The notes: a model not told the origin generated them from the letters alone. A stretch of 32,066 nt of DNA from an uncultured Bacilli bacterium (GCA_910577075.1 CAJTKV010000021.1:3368-35433), one strand, 5' to 3'; shown: positions 1 through 6,699, numbered from the stretch's first letter. Numbers and translations: made by a program.

Positions 1-14
1 TTAATTTATTAGAT

Positions 15-47
15 AAAAAACTAGTTAGATAAATCTAACTAGTTTTT
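15..47 (-). terminator. Rho-independent terminator of dinD-like gene
   Basis: The arms AAAAACTAGTTAGA and TCTAACTAGTTTTT pair around a 4-nt loop just past the dinD stop, and a T-run follows on the minus strand. Positions 15-46 match 1048-1079 at 31 of 32 bases, so the two terminators flank the dinD-like gene as direct repeats. Confidence 0.85.
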
Positions 48-50
48 GTT

Positions 51-887
51 TTATAATTTTTGATTGTTTAGAATGTTATTTTTCCCTTCCTGTTCTAATT
101 CTTTTAAACTCTTTTCAGGTGTTGGTAAATCTTCGGGCATAGTTCCACCTAATTCTTTTATCGTTTTCCTTATCTTGCTACCTACTTCATAATGCGTTTC
201 TTTGGCTTTAACTTCACCTTGGATATTATCTCTTTTCAATTTTTGTTCAGTTTGTGAGATTCTAAATAAATTAGCAATTAATTCATCACTACCCATATTG
301 TCTAAGATTTCTTCTCTATATCTTAATCCTTTTCTTTTGGCAATATCATCGGCTGTTTCACCATTGTATAATCCTTTATAACCAGCATTATGAAATTGAT
401 CAAAATTTTTAACACCAGCTTTTTTAGCTGCTTGATTTAGAGAATAATTCCCCTTCTTAGTTAAATTTCTTTGATAGAATCTTTTCTCGTCTTCTGTTAA
501 ATTACTATATTCTTTTTCAGTTAATTCTTGTTTTCGCGTTTGAATAGCAAAATAAGTTTGTGCAAGAGCAACTATTTTCAATCTTGGATTAGCATTTTGA
601 GCTATTAGATAGCAAGCATATCGCGAAAGGTTGTAATCTTTTTGCTTTCTTTTGGCACCAGAACCAATATTAACCATTTTGTTGTAAACAACGAAATGGT
701 CGCTGTCTGATTGTTTAGAGTTTTGACAAGCTATTTTTGCTTTTTCTATTACTGCGTCAAAATAGCGCCAATCCTTATATCCCAAGACCAGCATTAATTC
801 TCTTGCAAGCCAATATTCCTTTCCAAACTCATCAAAATGTTTAATACTCTCAAATGTTTTTTCCGTGTATTCTTTTATTTTGTTCAT
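51..887 (-). CDS. dinD: DinD-like DNA-damage-inducible protein (278 aa)
   Basis: This resembles the DinD family, whose E. coli member is induced by DNA damage and reported to modulate RecA. What is seen: a Bro-N-like N-terminal part (about residues 10-120) with the pattern YWLARELMLVLGY-x-WRYF, then SRYACYLIAQNANPR, then a charged, helical C-terminal half. The length matches the family (about 275 aa). The start is ATG at 887, about 10 nt after a GGAGG ribosome binding site; an in-frame TTG directly before it is a possible alternative. It is monocistronic, with its own extended -10 promoter and terminator. No LexA box (GAAC-N4-GTTC) is visible upstream; a perfect palindrome covers the predicted transcription start instead. 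The family call is fairly secure. The role in this organism is inferred. Confidence 0.8.
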   Translation of the reverse strand: MNKIKEYTEKTFESIKHFDEFGKEYWLARELMLVLGYKDWRYFDAVIEKAKIACQNSKQSDSDHFVVYNKMVNIGSGAKRKQKDYNLSRYACYLIAQNANPRLKIVALAQTYFAIQTRKQELTEKEYSNLTEDEKRFYQRNLTKKGNYSLNQAAKKAGVKNFDQFHNAGYKGLYNGETADDIAKRKGLRYREEILDNMGSDELIANLFRISQTEQKLKRDNIQGEVKAKETHYEVGSKIRKTIKELGGTMPEDLPTPEKSLKELEQEGKNNILNNQKL

Positions 888-944
888 CAACCTACTCCCT
901 CCTTTTAATTATTTACTACTACATTACCTCGTTCTCTTTCTCAT

Positions 945-977
945 TACTAATTTAAATAAATTAGTAGATATATTATA
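945..977 (-). promoter_or_regulatory. dinD promoter with palindromic operator candidate
   Basis: The minus strand carries an extended -10 (TGGTATAAT, TATAAT at 972-977) and no convincing -35. Immediately downstream, covering the expected start site, are perfect inverted arms TACTAATTTA (945-954) and TAAATTAGTA (957-966) separated by AA. This is a typical position for a repressor operator. The regulator is unknown. The rest of the 888-1047 gap shows nothing else beyond the next terminator. Confidence 0.65.
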
Positions 978-1047
978 CCAAATTAATAGTTATCAATAAA
1001 CGCTTTTGATTTAAAATTTGTTAAACTTTTTTAGTCACTTATCCACT

Positions 1048-1079
1048 AAAAAACTAGTTAGATAAGTCTAACTAGTTTT
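1048..1079 (-). terminator. Terminator of radical SAM gene; direct repeat of 15-46
   Basis: The 13-bp arms AAAACTAGTTAGA (1050-1062) and TCTAACTAGTTTT (1067-1079) pair around a TAAG loop just after the stop codon of the radical SAM gene. It differs from 15-46 at a single base, in the loop. Confidence 0.85.
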
Positions 1080-1082
1080 ATT

Positions 1083-2189
1083 TTAAATTAAGACAGTTGG
1101 AATACCCTCATGTTTTAAAAATTTAGAATAAATTCTTGCATGTTCTTCTATTTTTTCTTTTGGAAGTTGTTCTAAATTATGTGATGCTACAAAAGTAGAA
1201 TCACTGTATTTACATACATTTACTAAACCTAGATAATCTTTTAATTCTTTTAAGACCATCATTGTCTTTTTGACTTCATCAAGTGTTTCCGTAGGAAAAC
1301 CAGCAATAATATTTATATCTAACATTTTTTTATATTCTTGATTAATAAAGTGAACAAAATCTAAAAGTGATTCTATGTAATATCCTTTATGCATAAGACT
1401 TAATAACCTATTATCTCCTGATTCTAATGATCCAACTATATTGGTAACCTTTTTACTTTTTCTAAGGACATATTGAAACTCACTGCGAATAGCATCAGCA
1501 TAGGCAAAACCTACTAGAGTTACATTTTTAATATTTTCCTTCTTTTCAACATATTCAATGACCTCTGGTAACAAGTATTGGCCAGTAGTATCTAATCCCA
1601 ATTGACATATATTCATACCTTTTAAGTCGAGATTCTCGGCCTTATTCTCATCAACAAAATCAATACATTCTTTGATTTTGGCCATATCCATACTCACTAA
1701 AGGCATTTTTAAAAAGGATGTTTTACAAAAAGAGCATTGATTTAAGCATCCTCGAGAGAGGAAAATATCGGCATTATTATCTATAGAATAGGCAAAGCCA
1801 TTTTCATACTCGACATCTTTATATTGTTCATAGTATAAGTCTTTTAATAAGTCGATTATTTTATCACTGGGAACAATAACATCGATATTTTTCTTAAGCC
1901 ATCCCTTAACATTACTTAATTTTTTATCATCAATAAATTCATGAGTCATACATCCCGTTAGATAGGACTTGGCACCTTCCTTCTTGCGATCTAAAATAGA
2001 AGAAATATAATTTAATAAGTAGAGAATTCTCTCTTCATGGCAGCAACACGTTCCAGGGAAGATGATGACATCGGCCTCTTCGGGTTTGGATATAAATTCA
2101 CAATCGGGCATCTCATGTAAACCAAATTCTATTTCATAAAGTTCTGAATTAACACCACAACTATAGCTATCAGCAATAAATACTTTCAT
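1083..2189 (-). CDS. Radical SAM protein, methylthiotransferase-like, no TRAM domain (368 aa)
   Basis: This is a radical SAM enzyme with a [4Fe-4S] site at C148-x3-C152-x2-C155 (SRGCLNQCSFC). The N-terminal about 120 residues look like the UPF0004 domain of MiaB/RimO-type methylthiotransferases: candidate second-cluster cysteines are C11 (SYSCGVN), one of C48-C50 (PGTCCC) and C80 (TGCMT). MiaB, MtaB and RimO run about 420-450 aa and end in a TRAM RNA/protein-binding domain; this protein ends after the radical SAM barrel. It may therefore modify a different substrate or need a partner. The ATG follows an AAGGGGGATT ribosome binding site. It is flanked by terminators and stands alone. The enzyme class is secure; the substrate is unknown. 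Confidence 0.75.
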   Translation of the reverse strand: MKVFIADSYSCGVNSELYEIEFGLHEMPDCEFISKPEEADVIIFPGTCCCHEERILYLLNYISSILDRKKEGAKSYLTGCMTHEFIDDKKLSNVKGWLKKNIDVIVPSDKIIDLLKDLYYEQYKDVEYENGFAYSIDNNADIFLSRGCLNQCSFCKTSFLKMPLVSMDMAKIKECIDFVDENKAENLDLKGMNICQLGLDTTGQYLLPEVIEYVEKKENIKNVTLVGFAYADAIRSEFQYVLRKSKKVTNIVGSLESGDNRLLSLMHKGYYIESLLDFVHFINQEYKKMLDINIIAGFPTETLDEVKKTMMVLKELKDYLGLVNVCKYSDSTFVASHNLEQLPKEKIEEHARIYSKFLKHEGIPTVLI

Positions 2190-2235
2190 ATTAATCCCCC
2201 TTAAATGTCAGTTATTATAACATATCAAGCAAATA

Positions 2236-2261
2236 AAAACTAGTTAATACTAACTAATTTT
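2236..2261 (-). terminator. Terminator after J-like gene
   Basis: AAAACTAGTTA pairs with TAACTAATTTT (one mismatch) around ATAC, overlapping the stop codon at 2260-2262. It shares the core AAAACTAGTTA with the terminators at 15 and 1048. Confidence 0.7.
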
Positions 2262-3153
2262 ATTTAACACAACTATTATATGGTTTTAAAGATTTGGCAA
2301 CATAAGACTTTAATTCATTGCTATCAACGTATGGACTCTTTCTCTTTCCACCTCTTACTTCCTCGCCAAACTGTTCGAGATATTCTTCTTTATACTTTTT
2401 TAAACGAGTAGTTGGTGAAAAAGTATATATAGGACAATCATCATAGTAAGTTACTTGAAAACCAAGACCGGCAATTTCTGATAACAAGGCTAAATGTCTA
2501 TTGATGACATAGTGCATTTCACTTCCGGGAATTAATTGTGATAAGACTTGTCCCCTATTGAATACATCTCTATATTTACCTTTAGGAAATCTTGGTAAAG
2601 CTAATTCATCCATGCCAACAGAAAAATTACAAGGCAAGTCATAGTTCTCGCGAACTAACAAATCATATTCATATTGGCATATGCCAAGATACATTTCTTC
2701 CCACATAGTCTTTAGTCCTGCTAAAAAATTTTTATAAGTAACAACAAACTCGGGTGCTAGTACTTGTTCAATACCATTTGCCATATACTCAAAAAAGTCA
2801 GAATTATTTTCTTGAATATCAGCAATATTTGTATCTTCTAGGCGAGTCCAAAAGGGGCCTTTTCTTTTTTCCTCTTCTCTTACCATATTAGTTATTCTTC
2901 GCATTCTTTCTGTTTCAATAAGAAATGCCTTCTTTTCTAACATTTTTTCTTGGGCTTTAACTTCATCTAGTCCATCCAAATGACTAGTTATATTAGTATA
3001 TGCTAACTCAATTGAAAACCAATCTTCAAAAGAAATTTGACCAGCCACGTAAGAGTCATTTAAGTCTTTATAAGTTTTTTCTACTTCTTCTCTTTTAGCA
3101 TCAACTTCTAGTCCTAATCTCTCATAATCACCATGCAAACTAAAATTAGTCAT
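2260..3153 (-). CDS. Unknown protein with degenerate J-domain-like N-terminus (297 aa)
   Basis: The function is not recognised. Residues about 9-60 (DYERLGLEVDAKREEVEKTY ... FEDWFSIELAYTNITSHLD) follow the layout of a DnaJ J domain: the YxxLGL opening, the helix II spacing and the closing AY-x-x-I. The HPD tripeptide needed to stimulate DnaK is absent. A charged, probably coiled-coil stretch (about 60-100) follows, then a mixed C-terminal region with aromatic and cysteine residues. There is no signal peptide or membrane segment. The ATG is preceded by AAAGGGAT. If the J relationship is real, it would be a J-like (type IV) scaffold rather than an active Hsp70 co-chaperone. It lies between the radical SAM gene and a membrane protein gene, all on the minus strand, but each has its own spacing. 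Confidence 0.55.
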   Translation of the reverse strand: MTNFSLHGDYERLGLEVDAKREEVEKTYKDLNDSYVAGQISFEDWFSIELAYTNITSHLDGLDEVKAQEKMLEKKAFLIETERMRRITNMVREEEKRKGPFWTRLEDTNIADIQENNSDFFEYMANGIEQVLAPEFVVTYKNFLAGLKTMWEEMYLGICQYEYDLLVRENYDLPCNFSVGMDELALPRFPKGKYRDVFNRGQVLSQLIPGSEMHYVINRHLALLSEIAGLGFQVTYYDDCPIYTFSPTTRLKKYKEEYLEQFGEEVRGGKRKSPYVDSNELKSYVAKSLKPYNSCVK

Positions 3154-3224
3154 TTCTAACCATCCCTTTCTCGTTTCCTTTCTATTATAATTGGCATTTT
3201 ATATTTGTCAAGGATAATTAAATT

Positions 3225-3887
3225 TTACCAATTACCATAGAAAAATATTATCTCATTGGTATTCTCGTTAATCACCACATGTTTATCTAATCCATGATTA
3301 CAATATCCTGATTTATCACACTTAGCCTCTATCGTATACATCTTAAAATCACTTGTTACTCCTTTTTCATATGGAGAGTTAAAGTAGGTAAAATTGGTTT
3401 CTGTATTCTCGGGTCTCTCAACATTGATTTTTTCAAATTTACTCTTATAATCCGAAATAGAATTTGAATCAAGTTGGAGATATAAAACGATAAAATCTCC
3501 CCCTTGTAAAAATCCATAGGTACGATAGTATGAAGCGGCCTCATATTCCTTGGGAATTTCTTTAGGAAAATAATTAATATAATCACTATATTTATACTTG
3601 CTTAACTTTTTATCGGGAGTTAAGGATATGATAACACCAATAAACATTAAAGCCAAAAATATAAGTATCAAAAAAGGAAATGATGATATAACTATAAAGA
3701 TATTTAGAAATTTACTATTTTCATACTTATTTTTTAAAAATACTAATAACATTGATAAAAGCGAATAAAACATAAAAATTAAGAAAAAAGCTTTATTTCC
3801 ACAATTTAAAATTGCCAATATCAAACTGATAATCATTAGATAAAAGGGATATTTGGCCTTTTTATAAAAAACGATGATAGTTTTCAT
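3225..3887 (-). CDS. Small membrane protein of unknown function (220 aa)
   Basis: Three or four hydrophobic segments fill about residues 12-90 (for example FYLMIISLILAIL and the stretch ending FLALMFIGVIISL). A soluble C-terminal domain of about 125 residues follows, with aromatic beta-type sequence and two cysteines (KCDKSGYCNH) that could form a disulphide outside the cell. The start is well defined by AAAAGGAGTTTATAAA before the ATG. No family is recognised. It is the last gene before the phage-derived block, from which it is separated by that block's terminator, and I see no phage feature in it. Confidence 0.6.
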   Translation of the reverse strand: MKTIIVFYKKAKYPFYLMIISLILAILNCGNKAFFLIFMFYSLLSMLLVFLKNKYENSKFLNIFIVISSFPFLILIFLALMFIGVIISLTPDKKLSKYKYSDYINYFPKEIPKEYEAASYYRTYGFLQGGDFIVLYLQLDSNSISDYKSKFEKINVERPENTETNFTYFNSPYEKGVTSDFKMYTIEAKCDKSGYCNHGLDKHVVINENTNEIIFFYGNW

Positions 3888-3921
3888 TTTATAAACTCCT
3901 TTAGTATTAAAATTATAACAA

Positions 3922-3948
3922 AAAATGTATAGAAATCCTATACATTTT
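3922..3948 (-). terminator. Terminator of ArpU-like gene
   Basis: AAAATGTATAG pairs perfectly with CTATACATTTT around a 5-nt loop, followed by T-rich sequence on the minus strand. It overlaps the stop codon. Confidence 0.85.
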
Positions 3949-4465
3949 ATATTAGTCTATCATGCTTAAATTCCACATATAACTTGACAAGACAACTTTT
4001 CTTGATATTTTGCAATGTCTTACGACAAACACATAATTTCTCACTAATCATCTCTTCTGACTTATTGGCAAAAAAGGCATCAACTAGATAAACAGCCTCT
4101 TGCAAAGTTAATTTGCTAGAAATAGAAATAATTATATCATAAAAATCTTGGGCCCATATTTCCAAATCAATATTCTTCATAACATAATTACTTACCATGT
4201 CACTATTCTTTTTTGATGTTGAAACTCTTTCAGTGTCAAAACTAGTACTTGATAAACCATAATGGCTTGAATGACCAATAAGATACTTAACATCATTATA
4301 TTTTGTAAATACTTTAGCAATATCTTTTTTCATTTCTAAATAGTAATATGTATCAATCATATTCTTACTTAATAAATTAGAGTATTCACATTCTTTAGAT
4401 ATCTTTAATACCTCTTCTTGTAAACTTAAAAATGCATTATTGTTAAAAACTACCTCTGTCCCCAT
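3947..4465 (-). CDS. ArpU/RinA-like phage late transcription regulator (172 aa)
   Basis: The C-terminal about 55 residues form a sigma-70 region 4-like helix-turn-helix: LTLQEAVYLVDAFF, then SEEMISEKLCVCRKTLQNIK, then KKSCLVKLYVEF. This layout (helix, turn, 'IKK..LVKL') is what the ArpU/RinA family of phage regulators shows at its C-terminus; those proteins activate late or packaging/lysis genes. The N-terminal about 115 residues are acidic and helical with no recognised domain. The gene follows the holin and endolysin genes but has its own TATAAT promoter in the 50-bp gap and a GTGGAGG ribosome binding site. It is the only obvious DNA-binding protein in the module, hence the candidate activator of the two repeat-bearing promoters at 5551 and 15210 (inference). 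A stand-alone sigma-like factor is the main alternative. Confidence 0.5.
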   Translation of the reverse strand: MGTEVVFNNNAFLSLQEEVLKISKECEYSNLLSKNMIDTYYYLEMKKDIAKVFTKYNDVKYLIGHSSHYGLSSTSFDTERVSTSKKNSDMVSNYVMKNIDLEIWAQDFYDIIISISSKLTLQEAVYLVDAFFANKSEEMISEKLCVCRKTLQNIKKSCLVKLYVEFKHDRLI

Positions 4466-4487
4466 AAATCCTCCACTTAAATTGTTT

Positions 4488-4493
4488 ATTATA
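4488..4493 (-). promoter_or_regulatory. -10 box of the ArpU-like gene
   Basis: TATAAT on the minus strand, 23 nt upstream of the start codon of the regulator gene. No good -35 is present, so it may be weak or activated. It gives the regulator transcription independent of the lysis promoter. Confidence 0.5.
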
Positions 4494-4515
4494 CTAAATT
4501 ATTTTTAATCAAAAA

Positions 4516-4911
4516 TCAAGATTCATTTCTCAATTTTTCAAATATTTCGAATATTTTTTTAGGAAGGGGCAAACCGATAATTGCCCAATTTTCTAAAATT
4601 GACAAAGATTCATTGGCTATAAAGAAATAAATCATCATCGTTCTAATCGCCATATTATCATCACTTACAAGCCTATCAAAAAGCGTAGCAATGATAATGA
4701 TTACGATATAGCCAAACTTTTTTATAATGCCTCTAACACTAATATTACTACTCAACTTCTTTTTAACTATACCTTTGCATATGCCGGTTATATAATCAAT
4801 GGCAATAAGTACTAATAAAGATATCATTAAAGAATCAATGCCACCTATTAAATAAGTAAAAAAACCAAAAATACTACTTATTAATATCTCTATTGAAATG
4901 TTATTCTTCAT
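4516..4911 (-). CDS. Phage holin, holin_4_1 type (131 aa)
   Basis: This small membrane protein has three to four hydrophobic segments: residues about 9-22, 25-45, 65-80 and 92-105. The motif SLLVLIAIDYITGICKGIVK followed by a polar SNISVRGIIKKFG stretch is typical of the phage toxin-secretion/lysis holin family (holin_4). The length of 131 aa is normal. Holins pore the membrane to let the endolysin reach the wall. The ATG follows AGGAGGTCGAATTT, 12 nt after the endolysin stop, so the two are co-transcribed in the usual lysis-cassette style (here endolysin first). The gene ends in TGA, showing TGA is used as a stop here. Confidence 0.85.
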   Translation of the reverse strand: MKNNISIEILISSIFGFFTYLIGGIDSLMISLLVLIAIDYITGICKGIVKKKLSSNISVRGIIKKFGYIVIIIIATLFDRLVSDDNMAIRTMMIYFFIANESLSILENWAIIGLPLPKKIFEIFEKLRNES

Positions 4912-4923
4912 AAATTCGACCTC

Positions 4924-5529
4924 CTAAATTATCAGTTTTTGACCAATCCTAATTAAATTAGGATTATCGCCAATTACCATTTTATTTTTTTCATAAATAT
5001 CTTGCCATGTCGTCTTATACTTTCTGGCTATCTTGGATAAATTGTCTCCTTTTTTAACAATATAATATATCTCTTTTTTCTCAAATTTTAGATAATCTTC
5101 AGGATCTACCCACTTGTTATTCTTCTTTATTCCCAAGTGTAGATGCTTTCCTGTTGCATGACCTGTTGATCCCATTAGGCCAATAATCTGTCCTTTACAT
5201 ACCAAGTCTTTCTTTTTTACTTTTAATGAATTATATTTTAGATGACAATAAGTTGTAATTAAGTTATTATCGTGCCTAATAGTTACATAGTTACCCGATG
5301 AATATCTATCAGAATAACCTTTGATACTATTGCGGCAAGCTATTACCTTGCCATCATACATAGAAATAATATTATCTCCACCAACCAAATCTAACCCCTT
5401 ATGATAATTTGACTCATATCTCTTGGTTATATTATTATAGAATTTTCTCTTTCCAAACTTCGATGTAATGGTTAAACAGTTTTTGTCTTTAATGGGACTA
5501 TTAACAATATTTTCTATTCTTTCTCGCAT
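4924..5529 (-). CDS. Endolysin: M23 metallopeptidase + LysM (201 aa)
   Basis: This is a peptidoglycan endopeptidase of the M23 (LytM/lysostaphin) family with a C-terminal LysM wall-binding domain. Visible zinc ligands are H43-x3-D47 (NYHKGLDL) and H129-x-H131 (GKHLHLG), with the conserved H96 of TYCHL. The glycine-rich turn GLMGSTGHATGKH is also typical. LysM spans about 155-200 (YYIVKKGDNLSKIARKYKTT ... NLIRIGQKLII). There is no signal peptide, so release should depend on the holin encoded directly downstream. The start has a TAGGAGGTAAAT ribosome binding site. It is transcribed from the repeat-bearing promoter at 5551-5639. Confidence 0.9.
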   Translation of the reverse strand: MRERIENIVNSPIKDKNCLTITSKFGKRKFYNNITKRYESNYHKGLDLVGGDNIISMYDGKVIACRNSIKGYSDRYSSGNYVTIRHDNNLITTYCHLKYNSLKVKKKDLVCKGQIIGLMGSTGHATGKHLHLGIKKNNKWVDPEDYLKFEKKEIYYIVKKGDNLSKIARKYKTTWQDIYEKNKMVIGDNPNLIRIGQKLII

Positions 5530-5550
5530 ATTTACCTCCTATAAGTCTTG

Positions 5551-5639
5551 ATTATAAACTGTCGTAAATAATTTTTCCATATACTTTTTTGTATAAATTT
5601 TGTGTAAATTTTGTATACTTTTTGTGTATTTTTTGTATA
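5551..5639 (-). promoter_or_regulatory. Late-type promoter of the lysis cassette with five 11-bp boxes
   Basis: On the minus strand, TATAC/TACAC boxes begin at 5639, 5628, 5617, 5606 and 5595 (exact 11-bp period, alternating TATAC and TACAC, each followed by an A-rich 6-mer). One period later, at 5584, comes GTATATGGA, then 17 bp, then TTTATAAT (TATAAT at 5551-5556). There is no consensus -35, as expected for an activated promoter. The endolysin ATG is about 22 nt beyond the -10. The same structure occurs at 15210-15276. Confidence 0.75.
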
Positions 5640-5658
5640 AACTCATTACAAATAAAAA

Positions 5659-5680
5659 AGAGCAAGATTTCTCTTGCTCT
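5659..5680 (-). terminator. Terminator after the DUF5071-like pair
   Basis: AGAGCAAGA pairs with TCTTGCTCT around a loop that reads GAAA on the minus strand, followed by TTTTT. The hairpin is identical in sequence to the one at 6654-6675. Confidence 0.9.
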
Positions 5681-5693
5681 TAGCTTAATTCAA

Positions 5694-6134
5694 TTAATTG
5701 TATGTTATTGGACTAATTAGACTTCCTTTTTCATCTAATTCATAATGAAAAATATTATTAACCATATCTTTTAAGTTTTCTTCCCAAATTTCATCATTTG
5801 TTTTTTCTATGCAGTTCATACAATAAGATAAAGACATCATAAATATATTGTTCTTCTCATATTTTCTTAATCTGTTCATCATTATGATTGCTCCTGGCCA
5901 GTTCAAATCTTGTAGCCATTCCATCAACTCAATTAAATATGGTTCTAGTTCTTCATCACTTTTTTTTGAAAGAATTAATGCACAATTTTTCCATATCATC
6001 TTTCCGCGATTACCAAAACAAGGTTGGACGAAGACTTCTAAGTCTTTTATTGACCTTGCATACTCAAAACCTTTTTTTTGTTTTTCTTCACTGTTATTTT
6101 CATCTAACAAATCATACATTTCTTCTATTGTCAT
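5694..6134 (-). CDS. DUF5071-like candidate immunity protein A (146 aa)
   Basis: A small acidic, helical cytoplasmic protein. Its central stretch (WKNCALILSKKSDEELEPYL, then ELMEWLQDLNWPGA) matches what I know of the DUF5071 family, HEAT-like proteins found beside polymorphic toxins and regarded as immunity proteins. It is a paralogue of the gene at 6164-6544 (shared ..NCALI-S...DE-LEPYL-EL--W......PGA..-M-RL--Y-KN-IF). No cognate toxin is next to it now; an RHS fossil lies just upstream of the pair. It sits in an operon with that paralogue (29-nt gap) and ends in a strong terminator. The immunity role is inferred from family and context. Confidence 0.65.
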   Translation of the reverse strand: MTIEEMYDLLDENNSEEKQKKGFEYARSIKDLEVFVQPCFGNRGKMIWKNCALILSKKSDEELEPYLIELMEWLQDLNWPGAIIMMNRLRKYEKNNIFMMSLSYCMNCIEKTNDEIWEENLKDMVNNIFHYELDEKGSLISPITYN

Positions 6135-6163
6135 TTCATCACATCCTTAATAATATTTCAAAA

Positions 6164-6544
6164 TTATAATGATATTAATTTATTTAAGTTTTCTTCCCAT
6201 TCTTTATTATTCAATTTCTTGGCTTTATTCAATCTCAAACTAAGAGCTAATAAAAATATAGAATTTTTCTTATAATTACTTAATCTTTCCATTATTAAAT
6301 CTGCACCTGGATCATCCATATTTTTTATCCAATCAAAAAGTTCTACTAAATAAGGTTCAAGCTTTTCATCAGTTTGTTGTGAAATAATTAACGCACAATT
6401 ATGCCATACATCTTTATTGTTATATTGTTTTAAAAAAAGTCCTAAAACGTGTGTACAACTATTTAAAGCTTCACGTATCCCCCTTTTTTGGTTTTCAATT
6501 GAATTATTATAATTTAATAGTTCAAAAATTTTTTCAATATCCAT
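6164..6544 (-). CDS. DUF5071-like candidate immunity protein B (126 aa)
   Basis: A paralogue of the neighbouring 146-residue protein, shorter at the C-terminus. It keeps the core VWHNCALIISQQTDEKLEPY and ELFDWIKNMDDPGADLIMERL; the family's W-P of 'LNWPGA' is replaced by D-P here. It is first of the two-gene unit, with a GAGTGATAAG ribosome binding site. The upstream 110 bp contain no clear promoter but do carry the RHS fossil and the terminator of the preceding gene. Two diverged copies suggest immunity against related toxins, or a retained orphan immunity pair. Confidence 0.6.
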   Translation of the reverse strand: MDIEKIFELLNYNNSIENQKRGIREALNSCTHVLGLFLKQYNNKDVWHNCALIISQQTDEKLEPYLVELFDWIKNMDDPGADLIMERLSNYKKNSIFLLALSLRLNKAKKLNNKEWEENLNKLISL

Positions 6545-6588
6545 TATCTTATCACTCCATTATATTAAACCTTTTAGTCAACTATTTT

Positions 6589-6635
6589 ATCTTCATTATA
6601 ATTGTATTTTATTTCTCCGTCAATACTTGTAAGTT
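6589..6635 (-). pseudogene. Fossil of an RHS/YD-repeat gene (about 16 codons)
   Basis: These 47 bases align without gaps to 8814-8860 inside the intact RHS gene with 41 identities. Read in the matching frame, the minus strand gives LTSIDGEIKYNYNEDKI against LTSIDGLIKYDYNEDGI of the intact protein (about residues 1660-1675). A stop lies just upstream in frame and another about four codons after the matched region. It is too short to be a gene. The best reading is a relic of a second RHS gene whose toxin end is gone. Confidence 0.8.
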
Positions 6636-6653
6636 TCCAGTTTCATTAAAAAA

Positions 6654-6675
6654 AGAGCAAGATTTCTCTTGCTCT
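6654..6675 (-). terminator. Terminator after the RHS immunity gene
   Basis: Identical hairpin to 5659-5680 (AGAGCAAGA / TCTTGCTCT, GAAA loop on the minus strand, followed by T7), 25 nt past the stop of the 359-residue immunity candidate. Confidence 0.9.
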
Positions 6676-6699
6676 AGATAATAACATTTTATTTGTAGA

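Noticed and set aside
888..1047. LexA box for the dinD-like gene
   Set aside because: No GAAC-N4-GTTC-like site is present; only a single GTTC near 931 without a partner.
5584..5643. CRISPR-like or microsatellite repeat
   Set aside because: Units are 11 bp without spacers, ordered relative to a -10 box and matched by a second site with the same geometry, so a promoter array is the better reading.
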